Assembly: GCA_016718805.1 (NCBI GenBank)
Contig: JADKCP010000001.1
Span: 806,001 to 870,000 of the forward strand
Length of the DNA stretch: 64,000 bases
Reading direction: 5' to 3'
From: Bacteroidota bacterium
Lineage (GTDB): Bacteria > Bacteroidota > Bacteroidia > UBA4408
Under the pieces are notes generated by a model. The model saw only the letters and a program-made list of their open reading frames with translations. It was not told the origin of the DNA and made no database searches. Shown piece after piece: positions 16,497-26,400 of this stretch (positions are counted from its first letter, which is position 1; each line of letters opens with the position of its first letter). A program made the position numbers and the translations under genes.

Positions 16497-17720
16497 ATGC
16501 ATTTTACCCTTCAATCCTGGCTTCGCATTTCTTTGTTTAACTTACTTGTAATTGCTACGTTGGGATTTTTACTGCGCTACAAAATTACGTTTTCATTACC
16601 TTTTATTGATCAAAAGCATCTCTTGCAAGGGCATTCTCATTTTGCTTTTGCGGGATGGGTTTCTCAAACCTTATTAGTGCTTATAGTAGCATTTCTTTCA
16701 CAACGTGGATTGGAAAATGCGTTTAAAAAATACCATGCATTATTGTTTTCGAATTTGATTGCTGCTTATGGCATGCTCATTTTTTTTCCGATTCAAGGCT
16801 ATGGATTGTTTTCAATAACCTTTTCAACTCTTTCGGTCTTTATTGCCTACCTTTTTACACTGCATTTTTGGAAGGATGCGAAGCGCTTATACCTATCTGA
16901 AATATCAGTAAAATGGATAAAGGCAGGTTTAGTGTTTAATGGCATTTCGTCAATTGGTGCATTTACTTTGGCCTACCTAATGGCAAATAAAATTGTTCAC
17001 CAAAACTGGTACTTAGCAGCGGTATATTTCTTTTTACATTTTCAATACAATGGATGGTTTTTCTTTGCTTGCATAGGATTGCTCTTTGCACTCTTAAAGG
17101 ACCTAGGCTGGAAAACCCCGTTTGAGAAACGCATATATTTTCTGTTTGCATTGGCCTGTATTCCTAGTTATTTTTTGTCTACCTTATGGATGAAATTACC
17201 TATAATTATCTACTTAATTGTTATTATTTCAGCAACTATCCAAGTAATTGGTATGTATTATTTGATGCTATTTTTAGTAAAAAACTCAACCCAACTAAAG
17301 CTTCAATTGCCTAAACTTGGTTTTTATTTAATTGCCTTAGCAATGCTCGCGCTTTGCATTAAATTGTTGTTGCAATTATTTTCAACAATACCCTCGCTTA
17401 ATCAGCTGGCTTACGGATTTAGACCCATCGTAATTGGATATTTGCATTTGGTATTGTTGGGCTTTGTAAGTTTATTTCTTCTGGGATATTGCATTGCCAA
17501 ATTATATTTATTACAAAGTAAGACATTGGTGTTTGGTTCAATTACCTTTGCTTCTGGCATCATCCTAAACGAACTTTTATTGATGATGCAAGGCGCTGCA
17601 GCAATGCAATCTATTAGTATTCCTTATTCAAATCAATATTTGTTACTAGCTGCTTGCATACTGTTTATTGGCACTTTGGTTATTTTTTTGAGCCTGATAA
17701 AATCTAAATCAAAACGCTAG
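16497..17720 (+). CDS. Polytopic membrane protein with paired histidines, heme-copper/NnrS-like
   Basis: A 407-residue protein with about 11-12 hydrophobic helices and almost no soluble part. Three helices carry histidines in a heme- or copper-ligand style: GHSHFAFAGWVS near residue 40, FLHFQYNGWFFF near 180 and GYLHLVLLGFVS near 325. The first and third look like repeats of one another. Similar HxH-hydrophobic-GW/GF helices occur in subunit I-like heme-copper proteins and in NnrS, a heme and copper membrane protein linked to NO. A member of that wide group is my best guess. It directly follows the Crp/Fnr gene and has an operator of the same type. The TTG at 16431 is rejected in favour of the ATG at 16497, which keeps the operator outside the gene. 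Confidence 0.7.
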   Translation: MHFTLQSWLRISLFNLLVIATLGFLLRYKITFSLPFIDQKHLLQGHSHFAFAGWVSQTLLVLIVAFLSQRGLENAFKKYHALLFSNLIAAYGMLIFFPIQGYGLFSITFSTLSVFIAYLFTLHFWKDAKRLYLSEISVKWIKAGLVFNGISSIGAFTLAYLMANKIVHQNWYLAAVYFFLHFQYNGWFFFACIGLLFALLKDLGWKTPFEKRIYFLFALACIPSYFLSTLWMKLPIIIYLIVIISATIQVIGMYYLMLFLVKNSTQLKLQLPKLGFYLIALAMLALCIKLLLQLFSTIPSLNQLAYGFRPIVIGYLHLVLLGFVSLFLLGYCIAKLYLLQSKTLVFGSITFASGIILNELLLMMQGAAAMQSISIPYSNQYLLLAACILFIGTLVIFLSLIKSKSKR

Positions 17721-17774
17721 ACATTTGTAGGTCGCTTTAAAAAGGTATCTTTTAAATTATTTTAGGAAATAAAA

Positions 17775-17800
17775 AATGCCTTGCTTAGTGGCAAGGCATT
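17775..17800 (-). terminator. Rho-independent terminator for the lipoprotein gene
   Basis: Ten perfect base pairs AATGCCTTGC/GCAAGGCATT with a six-base loop, followed on the minus strand by a T-run. It lies 23 bases past the lipoprotein stop and also separates it from the convergent membrane-protein gene. Confidence 0.85.
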
Positions 17801-17822
17801 GAACAATAGAGCAATTTAGCTA

Positions 17823-18308
17823 TTAATTTTCGTTGGATGCATTGGTGAACACCCCACTCGTAATTTCAAGTGAATCAAATGGAGCGCTTATAGCTTTGGC
17901 TTTAAAGTGAAAGGTTCCACTGGCTTTGTAAGTGCTTCCATCAATGGTGTAGCTGCTCACAACTAGCTCACCGCTGGTGGAGTTGAATTGCTTACCCGAC
18001 GCATTCACGTAGTATCCATTGCTATACGACATTAAGGGATAAGTGCTAGGGCTGCTGCCAACAAAATAAAATTCCACTTTGGAACCATCCGTGGCTGTTA
18101 ATTTCATGGTGTTCTTTATGGTACCATTGTCGTTGAAAATACCTATGTAAGGTTTGGTAACCGCAAAGGAACTTGTTCCAATTTTAAAACTAGCTTCACG
18201 GCTTGCGCTGGTTTCAGTACTTTCTTCATCCTCACTTTTTTTGCATGAACAAAGTATTATCAAGCCCGAGAATACTAGCAATGCAATTCGTAAAAATTTA
18301 TTTTTCAT
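17823..18308 (-). CDS. Small lipoprotein, function unknown
   Basis: A 161-residue lipoprotein. The ATG at 18308 starts MKNKFLRIALLVFSG and ends in a lipobox with LCSC. A charged Glu/Ser/Thr linker follows, then a beta-rich domain of ~115 residues with many Ser/Thr/Gly/Tyr turns (for example YVNASGKQFNSTSGELVVSS). It resembles small Bacteroidota periplasmic or outer-membrane lipoproteins with a calycin-like or Ig-like sheet, but I cannot assign a family. A well-formed promoter precedes it (18331-18360) and a strong hairpin follows, so it is transcribed alone. The frame start at 18353 is rejected because the promoter lies inside that extension. Confidence 0.75.
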   Translation of the reverse strand: MKNKFLRIALLVFSGLIILCSCKKSEDEESTETSASREASFKIGTSSFAVTKPYIGIFNDNGTIKNTMKLTATDGSKVEFYFVGSSPSTYPLMSYSNGYYVNASGKQFNSTSGELVVSSYTIDGSTYKASGTFHFKAKAISAPFDSLEITSGVFTNASNEN

Positions 18309-18330
18309 TTGTTTTGGGTTAAAATTTTCG

Positions 18331-18360
18331 CAAAAGTAATTTATTAAAAGCATCTATCAA
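18331..18360 (-). promoter_or_regulatory. Bacteroidota -33/-7 promoter of the lipoprotein gene
   Basis: On the minus strand TTG (18358-18360) is followed after 19 bases by TACTTTTG (18331-18338), a full match to TTG-N19-TAnnTTTG. The ATG at 18308 lies 22 bases beyond. Confidence 0.7.
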
Positions 18361-18469
18361 TAGAATACAGCGGGTTTGTGCGAATAACTTATCTAAAGGT
18401 TAAATTCCTTCGGTATGCAAGCTTACCTTTATTTTAGTTTTGTTTAACAAAAATTAATTCGAACAAAGC

Positions 18470-18477
18470 TATCTTTG
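18470..18477 (+). promoter_or_regulatory. -7 element of the YCF48-repeat gene
   Basis: TATCTTTG matches TAnnTTTG and ends 29 bases before the ATG at 18507. No TTG sits at the usual -33 distance. Confidence 0.5.
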
Positions 18478-18506
18478 CCCTTATTTACCAATTAACCCAA
18501 ACACCA

Positions 18507-21500
18507 ATGAAGTTTAATATTATTTTCTTGTTTCTTTTTTGCTTGCTTCAAAGCATAGCCCTTTCGGTATTTTCACAAAATAATTTTGCCGTTGTAGCTT
18601 ACGGATATACCGCTTATCAACCTAAGGAAGTTTTTTTTGGGGATACTGACGAAGTCTATTTTGTTGGCTCATGCAATATTCGCGGAAGCATTAACAACGA
18701 AATTACCTGGAATGGATACTGTTATACACCAAACGATATTTATGGAGGTTGTTCTCCGGCAATTGCCAATACCTTTTTGGTAGGACGCAATGGATTAATT
18801 ACAAAAAACAGTGCTTGCGAAATTTTTGGTTCATGGAGCTTTCAAACAAGTGGAACCACAGACACTTTATTTAGTGTAAAATTTTACGACCTAAACACCG
18901 GTATTATTGTTGGCCAAAATGGAAAAATACTGCGCACCACCAACAATGGAACACAATGGAATGCTTTAACTAGTGGCACTAGCTCGAGCTTATACAACCT
19001 TGCCTTTAAACCCGATAGCACCTTGTTGGCTTGTGGCGCAAACGGAACTATTTTGCAAAGCACCGATAAAGGAATAACCTGGAATGCTTTAACCACGGGC
19101 GTTACAAATGCCTTGTTCGACATTGATTTTCCAAGCAACGATACCGGTTATGTTGTTGGAATGAACGGTGTGATGCTAAAAACAACCGATGCCGGTATAA
19201 CCTGGAATGCTGTAAGTACCGGAATTACAACAAAAATACGAGCCGTTGATTTTACCAATATTAACCATGGTGTGATGGTGGGCGATGATGGAGTAATACA
19301 GCGAACAGTCGATGGTGGACAAACCTGGATTACTTTTCCTTTCTCTAGCTTTTACGATGTGTTTGATGTGAAATTTAGAAACGATTCTATTGGCTATTTG
19401 ATGGTACAATTTGATGCTTACAAAACTACTGATGGTGGTATAAACTGGTATAAACTCGGTCCTGAATTGCGTTCGGTAAAGTATTTAAACGATACTACCT
19501 TAATTGCGGTGGGGGATGATATGGTAAGAAAATCAACTGATGGTGGATTTAATTGGACTAGTCAGCATCCGGGGCAATCATCCAATTGGTACGACTGTGC
19601 ATTTCCAACGCAGGATACCGGCTACATTTGCGGTACAGGGGGTAAAATTATGAAAACTACCGACGGGGCTCAAAGTTTTGTTCCACAAGTTACCAATGCG
19701 CCTACTAGTTGTTATTATTTTGGGATTCATTTTTTTGATAAGAATAAAGGAATTGCTGTAGGCTCACAGAATACTATTTCGAAAACCTCCAACGGTGGCC
19801 AAACCTGGACTACCACTTCTTCTTCGGGAAGTAGTTTTTCGTATTACGATGTGTTTTTTGTAAACAGTCAAGTAGGATGGATTTGCGGTTCGGGTGGAGC
19901 AATACGTAAGTCGGTTGATGGGGGAGCTACATTTACCAGTCAAACTAGCGGAGTAAACAAATTTTTGTGGAGTATATACTTTTTAACTCCGCTCAAAGGT
20001 TTTGCTTGCGGCGAAAGTGGTACCTTGTTGCGTACCCTTGATGGAGGCACTACTTGGGTAAAGCTTACTACGCCTTCAACTGCCACTTATTTTGGCATTG
20101 CTTTTCGCGATTCCCTGCATGGCTATGTAACACTCGATGGTGGCTATATGTTGATTACCTCAAACGGTGGAAACAATTGGAAATTGGGCGATATTAACTT
20201 CACAGGTAAATCAATCGCATTTAGAAATTCCTTTACCGGTTATATTGTTGGGGATTTGGATAGCAGACTTTACTTTGATCCCATGAAATCGCACAACGCA
20301 TACACTACCGCATGCAAAGGAGGTACAGGTGCATTAAAACCTATATTGGCTTCGGGCATTAACATATTACCGGGCAATCATTTTATTTACGAAATTGATA
20401 CTACTGGTAGCGATTTTCAAGATGCAATTTTTGTGAGCGCAATAGCCGATACTTCTGCCGGTTATTGGTACTTTAATTTGCCTGCTAACATTTCAAGCGG
20501 ATTGCATCATGCGCGTATACGAAGCACTGCTACTTCCCCCATTCATCATTCTATAACTACAACGCTCGAAGTTTACGACGATGTAAAGGCTTCCATTACT
20601 TTCCGAAACGATACCTTATTTTCGGTTTACAACCCGAAGTACTTATATCAATGGCGCAAAGGCTTTGCCCTAATTCCCGGTGCCAACGCTTACTATTATG
20701 TGCCCGATTCAAGTGGGGGCAATTACTCGGTTACCATACAATACGGATGTTGCAATAATTCGCAGGCGAGCATAGTATTAAACAGTTGCGCAGGAGCCTT
20801 GATGCAGCAACCTCAAGTAGCGAATAACTACGTAGTAATTTGCGATTCATCGTCCGCAGTGCTTACAGCCAGTGGATCCACTACTTACCATTGGTACAAC
20901 AGCGATACCTCGAGTGTTATTTTAGACACTACCAACACCTACACCACGCCATTGCTCACCGAGCGCGATACTTTTTATGTGGCTTCCTACAACGGAGTAT
21001 GTGAAAGCGCACGGGTGCCTATTTACGTTAGTTTTACTACACGTCCTAACGCTGTTTATGCTTTTGGCGATAGTGTTTGTAAAGGAAAGGATGCCATTTT
21101 ACTATCTTCCAATGCTGTAGCCATACATTGGTTTGCCGACAGTAGTTCAACACTTGAATTAAAAAATGCAAATGCCTTTTTAGTTCCGCAGCTTAGCGCC
21201 AACGATACATTTTATGTAAGTGCCTTCAATTATCAATGCGAAAGCAAACGAACAGCTGTGATTGCCTTCGCAATTGATGCGCCTTTAGCCGGTGTAGTGT
21301 TGGGCGATACAGCGGTTTCTATAGGCGATACAAGTGTGTACACATATGTTCCGGCACTGGGCAATACCATACAATGGCTTTTAGTTGGAGGACAGATTAT
21401 TGCAAACAACGATAGTTTAACCGTTCAATGGGATTCAACCAGCACTGCCAAAGTGGGACTTATTGAGCGCAATGCCTTGGGATGTGCAAGCGATACAGTT

Positions 21501-21794
21501 TGGCTAAACGTAGAGGTTGATTTGGCCATTTCCGTTGAAGAGCAAACGGTTTCTAATTTTAAACTAAGCCCTAACCCGGCCAGCCAGCAAATTACCCTTG
21601 AACGCAGCATAGCAACAGTTACCGAAAGTTTGGTAATAGTAGATGCAGAAGGGCGCCCGGTGATGAACACAAAGTTTGAAGCAGGCAAACACAAGCTGAG
21701 CCTAAATATTGACCATTTGCCGGCAGGAATCTACTATGTAAAAGGCCAATCGAACAGGACAAGCAAGGCAAAGTTCAGCATAGTGCGGCACTAG
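18507..21794 (+). CDS. Large secreted YCF48/BNR-repeat protein with T9SS type A domain
   Basis: A 1095-residue exported protein. A signal peptide (to about residue 24, VFSQ) is followed by roughly a dozen YCF48/Asp-box-like propeller repeats to about residue 590, each ending in a form of TTDGGxxW (TTNNGTQW, STDKGITW, TTDAGITW, TVDGGQTW). A beta-sandwich stretch follows with two Ig-like segments spaced by Cys pairs (residues ~760-930). The last ~75 residues are a T9SS type A sorting domain: LSPNPASQQITLE and the hallmark LPAGIYYVKG. YCF48-type propellers assemble photosystem II in cyanobacteria, but secreted Bacteroidota members only share the fold. The target is unknown. Confidence 0.85.
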   Translation: MKFNIIFLFLFCLLQSIALSVFSQNNFAVVAYGYTAYQPKEVFFGDTDEVYFVGSCNIRGSINNEITWNGYCYTPNDIYGGCSPAIANTFLVGRNGLITKNSACEIFGSWSFQTSGTTDTLFSVKFYDLNTGIIVGQNGKILRTTNNGTQWNALTSGTSSSLYNLAFKPDSTLLACGANGTILQSTDKGITWNALTTGVTNALFDIDFPSNDTGYVVGMNGVMLKTTDAGITWNAVSTGITTKIRAVDFTNINHGVMVGDDGVIQRTVDGGQTWITFPFSSFYDVFDVKFRNDSIGYLMVQFDAYKTTDGGINWYKLGPELRSVKYLNDTTLIAVGDDMVRKSTDGGFNWTSQHPGQSSNWYDCAFPTQDTGYICGTGGKIMKTTDGAQSFVPQVTNAPTSCYYFGIHFFDKNKGIAVGSQNTISKTSNGGQTWTTTSSSGSSFSYYDVFFVNSQVGWICGSGGAIRKSVDGGATFTSQTSGVNKFLWSIYFLTPLKGFACGESGTLLRTLDGGTTWVKLTTPSTATYFGIAFRDSLHGYVTLDGGYMLITSNGGNNWKLGDINFTGKSIAFRNSFTGYIVGDLDSRLYFDPMKSHNAYTTACKGGTGALKPILASGINILPGNHFIYEIDTTGSDFQDAIFVSAIADTSAGYWYFNLPANISSGLHHARIRSTATSPIHHSITTTLEVYDDVKASITFRNDTLFSVYNPKYLYQWRKGFALIPGANAYYYVPDSSGGNYSVTIQYGCCNNSQASIVLNSCAGALMQQPQVANNYVVICDSSSAVLTASGSTTYHWYNSDTSSVILDTTNTYTTPLLTERDTFYVASYNGVCESARVPIYVSFTTRPNAVYAFGDSVCKGKDAILLSSNAVAIHWFADSSSTLELKNANAFLVPQLSANDTFYVSAFNYQCESKRTAVIAFAIDAPLAGVVLGDTAVSIGDTSVYTYVPALGNTIQWLLVGGQIIANNDSLTVQWDSTSTAKVGLIERNALGCASDTVWLNVEVDLAISVEEQTVSNFKLSPNPASQQITLERSIATVTESLVIVDAEGRPVMNTKFEAGKHKLSLNIDHLPAGIYYVKGQSNRTSKAKFSIVRH

Positions 21795-21865
21795 CCTTAA
21801 ATAGCGGCTTTTAGCGGAATGCAGAAAAAAATCCTGCAAGACTATTCATTTTCTAAATAAATTTT

Positions 21866-21873
21866 TACTTTTG
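21866..21873 (+). promoter_or_regulatory. -7 element of the tRNA-Gln promoter
   Basis: TACTTTTG fits TAnnTTTG and lies 20 bases before the tRNA. The same eight bases form the -7 element of the tRNA-Asn gene at 40753-40760. At the expected -33 position there is TTC instead of TTG (21845-21847, 18 bases away). Confidence 0.55.
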
Positions 21874-21893
21874 CAGCCCAATTCACCCAAAAC

Positions 21894-21966
21894 TGTCCGA
21901 TGGTGTAACTGGCAACACGTCTGATTTTGGTTCAGAAGAGTCTAGGTTCGAAACCTAGTCGGACAA
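21894..21966 (+). tRNA. tRNA-Gln (anticodon TTG)
   Basis: A complete 73-base cloverleaf: acceptor TGTCCGA/TCGGACA with discriminator A, D stem GTGT/ACAC, anticodon stem TCTGA/TCAGA with loop TTTTGGT giving anticodon TTG (21927-21929), and T arm CTAGG-TTCGAAA-CCTAG. CCA is not encoded. A hairpin terminator follows. The 3' end is the attachment site of the neighbouring island. Confidence 0.97.
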
Positions 21967-21967
21967 C
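21938..21967 (+). repeat. Left attachment-like repeat (3' end of tRNA-Gln)
   Basis: These 30 bases at the tRNA 3' end recur, partly decayed, at 33010-33039 (with TAGTCGGACAAC identical) and more weakly at 30268-30296. That is the pattern left by site-specific insertion into a tRNA gene. Confidence 0.7.
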
Positions 21968-21980
21968 TTTTAACAACTGG

Positions 21981-22013
21981 AAACCCTTGTAAGTTAAACA
22001 CTTACAGGGGTTT
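21981..22013 (+). terminator. Terminator of tRNA-Gln
   Basis: A 14-base stem with one wobble pair (AAACCCTTGTAAGT/ACTTACAGGGGTTT) and a five-base loop, followed by a T-rich run. A related hairpin follows the decayed tRNA end at 33040-33076. Confidence 0.8.
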
Positions 22014-22264
22014 TGTTTTTTACTGTCTCATTTCTTGTCACTTTTTTTTTGCTTTATTTTAATTCCAACTATCTTTATTCGAATCAATAAGAATACTTCC
22101 TATTTATTTTACTTAGTTAAATTAAAATTATCGCAAAATGAAATCGATAAGTTTAGTTGTAAATAGGTTGGCTTCAATTTTTTGTAAAGAGTTTATTACG
22201 CTTGCTCCTGAATTTGAACTTAAAGGCAAAACGATATTTACAACCCCAAAAATCGCTATAAAAA

Positions 22265-23206
22265 ATGAAAAAAGTTATCTTTCTTTTTGCAATATTTATA
22301 CTAATGGCAACCAAAAATACTGCTCAGACGACTAAAACTAAATTGACAGTTGTTCCACTAGTAGAAAATAAAATCATTGAGCTCGATGGTGGAATAATAT
22401 TAGTCACCGGACAATCGAGAGTTATACTAAGAATTGAATTGCCTGTAAACACCGTGTCATGGTATTACATTTTTTCTTCTTATTCTAACCAGGAGGCTAT
22501 GGAAAATAATGCAGGAACAATTAATTTGGTGTCACAACTTACTCGAGTTATTGATGCAACAGGTTCAACAGCAAAAATTGCATCATCATTATTAGCACCT
22601 TCAGGTTCTGGAGCATGCAGTGTTTACTTATTTGAAAATAGTGAGAATGCAAACAAATTTTATAATAAAAACGAGCAATCATTGCTATCAGACACTTGGA
22701 GTTATATTGAGCTCGGCTCCAATGAAAGTTCAACTCAAGGAAAAGGAGTTATAAATGGCATTATTGATGGAGTTCGTTATCTAGGCATTAAAAGTATGAA
22801 CTCTCCAGTAATTGTAACAATTGAAGTAGCTGCAATTGTTGAAGAAGTTCAAGAAGAAAGTGTTGAAGAACAAAAGGCAATGAACTTCGGTAGTCTTGGA
22901 TGGAAATGTTTCGAAAGAGGAGAATATGATAAGTGTTTTGAGCTAAGTAAAAAAGCAATTGAATTAGACAACAGCTTATCATTCGTACATTTCAATATCG
23001 GTTTAGTGTATCTCATAAAAAACCAAATTTCAGAAGCGATTGAAAAATATAATGATGCAATAGTCATTAATCGCAAAACAGACGACCCTAAACATAGTTT
23101 AGATGGAGCTCTGCAAGACATAATTGACAATATGGATAAATTCACAGACAAGAACACTGCGAAAGACTTGAAAGAGCTTTTAGAAAATGAATTGCAGAGT
23201 TATTAA
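22265..23206 (+). CDS. Exported protein with C-terminal TPR repeats, function unknown
   Basis: A 313-residue protein. The N-terminus MKKVIFLFAIFILMATK is a signal peptide with a likely cut after NTAQ. Residues ~25-195 form a beta-rich domain without a motif I can name. An acidic linker of Val/Glu (VEEVQEESVEEQ) follows, then about two TPR units (GWKCFERGEYDKCFELSKKA, then NIGLVYLIKNQISEA). It is the first gene of the tRNA-Gln island, and its role is unknown. A 65-residue frame overlapping its 5' end (22138-22335) has no family features and I leave it out. Confidence 0.65.
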   Translation: MKKVIFLFAIFILMATKNTAQTTKTKLTVVPLVENKIIELDGGIILVTGQSRVILRIELPVNTVSWYYIFSSYSNQEAMENNAGTINLVSQLTRVIDATGSTAKIASSLLAPSGSGACSVYLFENSENANKFYNKNEQSLLSDTWSYIELGSNESSTQGKGVINGIIDGVRYLGIKSMNSPVIVTIEVAAIVEEVQEESVEEQKAMNFGSLGWKCFERGEYDKCFELSKKAIELDNSLSFVHFNIGLVYLIKNQISEAIEKYNDAIVINRKTDDPKHSLDGALQDIIDNMDKFTDKNTAKDLKELLENELQSY

Positions 23207-23494
23207 TCATCAATAATCTAAATCTTACTAATTTGGCAGCACTTGCAGCTGTCAATTAAATTTTTTTTGCGGACAGAAAGTTTAATTGCTATGAAGCTCG
23301 TGTAAAATTTATGCTATTAAATTTTGCTATATCCATTTGCAAAAGACGATTTTTCAAGTCCAATAGTCAGTAATGTTTTTAATCAATGCATAATACTTCA
23401 AATAAATATTTATGCAGTTGAGGTCGCACTACACTAACTTCAATACAAATGAAAAACTTATATTAACCGTCTGAATTAAGGGCTGCAACAAGTG
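23207..23494. other. Non-coding stretch before the type IIG gene
   Basis: No gene, hairpin or full promoter match is visible in these 288 bases. They are AT-rich, and the promoter of the restriction gene must lie here or further upstream. Confidence 0.5.
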
Positions 23495-26400
23495 ATGGAA
23501 TTAAAAGAACTCAAACCAAGAAAGGCATTAAACAAAGCCTTTTTAAAAGTAAAACCGAACAGGACTGAAATTGAAGGTTTCAAGACCAATCTTATCCAGT
23601 TACTCGACAGGACAAATGACATCGAAAGCGAAGAGTTCCATAAAAACCTTGTCATTGACTTTTTAAAGAAAACCTATTACGAGCCCAACCATTTTATGAA
23701 TACCAAAGGACGAAACGACCTTGTTATTCATAATGGAAATAGCGCATCCAGTTCAGTTGGTGTAATCATTGAAGCAAAAAAACCGACTAATAAAACAGAA
23801 ATGATAAGCACTAAAAAACTGAACGCTAAAGCGTTTCAGGAATTAGTGCTTTATTATTTAAGAGAAAGAATAACCCATAAAAATCTTGAAGTAAAATATC
23901 TTATTGCGACCAACATAAATGAATGGTTCATATTTGACGCTACCCTATTCGACAGGCTTTTTGCTCAAAACAAAAACCTTGTAAAACAATTCAATGACTT
24001 TGAAGGTGGGCGTTTGGCAGACACCAAAACCGATTTTTTCTACAAGCAAATTGCAGAACCATTCATTGCCGACATCAAAACTGAAATTGAATTTACATAC
24101 TTCGATTTACAAGAATATCAAAAACCACTTCGCAACACTGATAGAGCAGATGATAACAAACTCATTGCTTTATTCAAACTTCTTTCAGCAGAGCACCTTT
24201 TAAAACTTCCCTTCACCAACGACAGCAATAGCCTTGACAAAGGATTTTACAGCGAGTTGTTGCACATCATTGGTTTAACAGAAACCAAAGAGGGAAGCAA
24301 AAAACTAATTGGGAGAAACAAAGAAGGCGAGAGAAATTCAGGAAGCATTCTTGAAGATGCAATCATTCAGCTTGATAGCTTAGACAAAATAAACCGATTA
24401 GACCGACCGAGCCAATTTGGCAACACGCAACAAGAACGTTTATTTAATGTTGGACTTGAATTGAGCATTACTTGGATAAACAGAATTTTGTTTCTCAAAT
24501 TGTTGGAAGCCCAACTTATCACGTATCACAAGGGCGACAAATCGTATTCGTTTTTAAGTTTAGACAAAATCAAAAATTATGATGACTTAAACAGCTTGTT
24601 TTTTCAGGTGTTGGCTCGTAAATATGACGACAGAAACCAAGATGTAAAAAAGATATTTGAAAAAGTTCCTTATTTAAATAGTTCGCTATTTGAGCCAACG
24701 GAAATTGAGCAAGTAACTTTATTCATTAGCAATCTGAAAGATGATAAAACGATTCCTGTTATTTCATCCACCGTTCTCAAAAACGACCAAGGAAAAAAAC
24801 GCACAGGAAATTTAACAACCTTAGAATATTTATTTGATTTCTTAAACGCTTACGACTTTACAAGCGAAGGTTCGGAAGAAATTCAAGAAGATAATAAATC
24901 ACTTATCAACGCTTCTGTTCTTGGCTTAATCTTCGAGAAAATAAACGGATACAAAGACGGTTCATTCTTCACTCCGGGTTTCATCACAATGTATATGTGT
25001 CGCGAAACTATTCGCAAATCGGTAGTTCAGAAATTTAACGAAACAAAAAAATGGAATTGCTCAACAGTTGAAGAACTTTACGATAAAATTGAAGACCGAA
25101 AAGAAGCCAACGACATTGTAAACAGTATTAAAATTTGCGACCCAGCCGTAGGTTCTGGACACTTTTTAGTTTCGGCACTCAATGAAATGATTGCTGTAAA
25201 AAATGACTTGAAAATATTGCAAGACCGCACAGGCAAGCGATTGAAAGAATATCAAGTTGAAGTTGTAAATGACGAACTAATTGTAACAGACGAAGAAGGT
25301 GAACTATTTGATTATAACCCTGCCAACAAAGAAAGTCAGCGAATACAAGAAACACTTTTTCACGAAAAACAAACCATAATTGAGAATTGCCTTTTCGGTG
25401 TCGACATCAACCCAAACTCAGTAAAAATTTGTCGCTTACGTTTGTGGATTGAGTTATTAAAAAACGCCTATTACAAAAACACCACTGAATTAGAAACACT
25501 TCCCAATATCGACATCAATATAAAATGCGGAAACTCATTAGTGAGCCGTTTTGCCATTGATGCCGACCTGAAACAAGCACTTAAAAAAAGCAAGTGGACA
25601 ATTGACAGCTACCGAATAGCAGTTGACACTTATCGCAATGCTGAAAGCAAGGAACAGAAAAGAGAAATGGAAAGACTGATTGCCGAAATCAAATCGGATT
25701 TCAGAAGCGAAATAGATAACCCTTTTAAAAAGAAAATTGCAGCAGCAAGAGGTAAAATTGACAACATCGCTACTGAAATAAATACTCAAAAAAACTGGGG
25801 AGATAAAGTAAATAGGCAATTGTATAAAGATTTAGAAAAAGCAACTGCAAACTTTAAAAAACTAGAGACAGAAAGAGACGATATTGAAACAAACAAAATA
25901 TTTGAAAACTCTTTTGAATGGCGTTTTGAATTTCCTGAGATACTTAATGATGATGGCGATTTTGTTGGCTTTGATATAGTGATTGGGAATCCACCGTATG
26001 GTGCAGAACTTAATGATTCACTTAAAGAATTTTTAAAAGATAAGTATGCTTTGTATCACACAAGATGGACAGACACGTTTAACTACTTTATTGGACATTC
26101 AATTGAAATTTCAAAAGACAACTCAGGCATATGTCTGATAATTCCAAACAATTTCCTATTCCAAAATGAATACGAGAAATCCAGAAGAAAAGTAATTGAG
26201 CAACACAAAATTGCTAAAGTCATAAATTTGGGTGATGGAGTATTTGCTGATGCGGAAGTTCCAACATGCATTATTTTGTTTTCAAAACATAATACAGATA
26301 ACTATTTAATAAGGTACACAGACCTTAGAAAAGAAATAAAAAACGAAAATCTATTTGGAAACTCCCATTACGTTAGTTCTTCAAGAGATGAAATTTTAGA

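Noticed and set aside
18154..18339. Small plus-strand frame in the lipoprotein gene
   Set aside because: Antisense shadow of a gene with a good promoter and terminator.
22138..22335. 65-residue frame before the TPR gene
   Set aside because: No family or signal features; it overlaps the real gene start in another frame.
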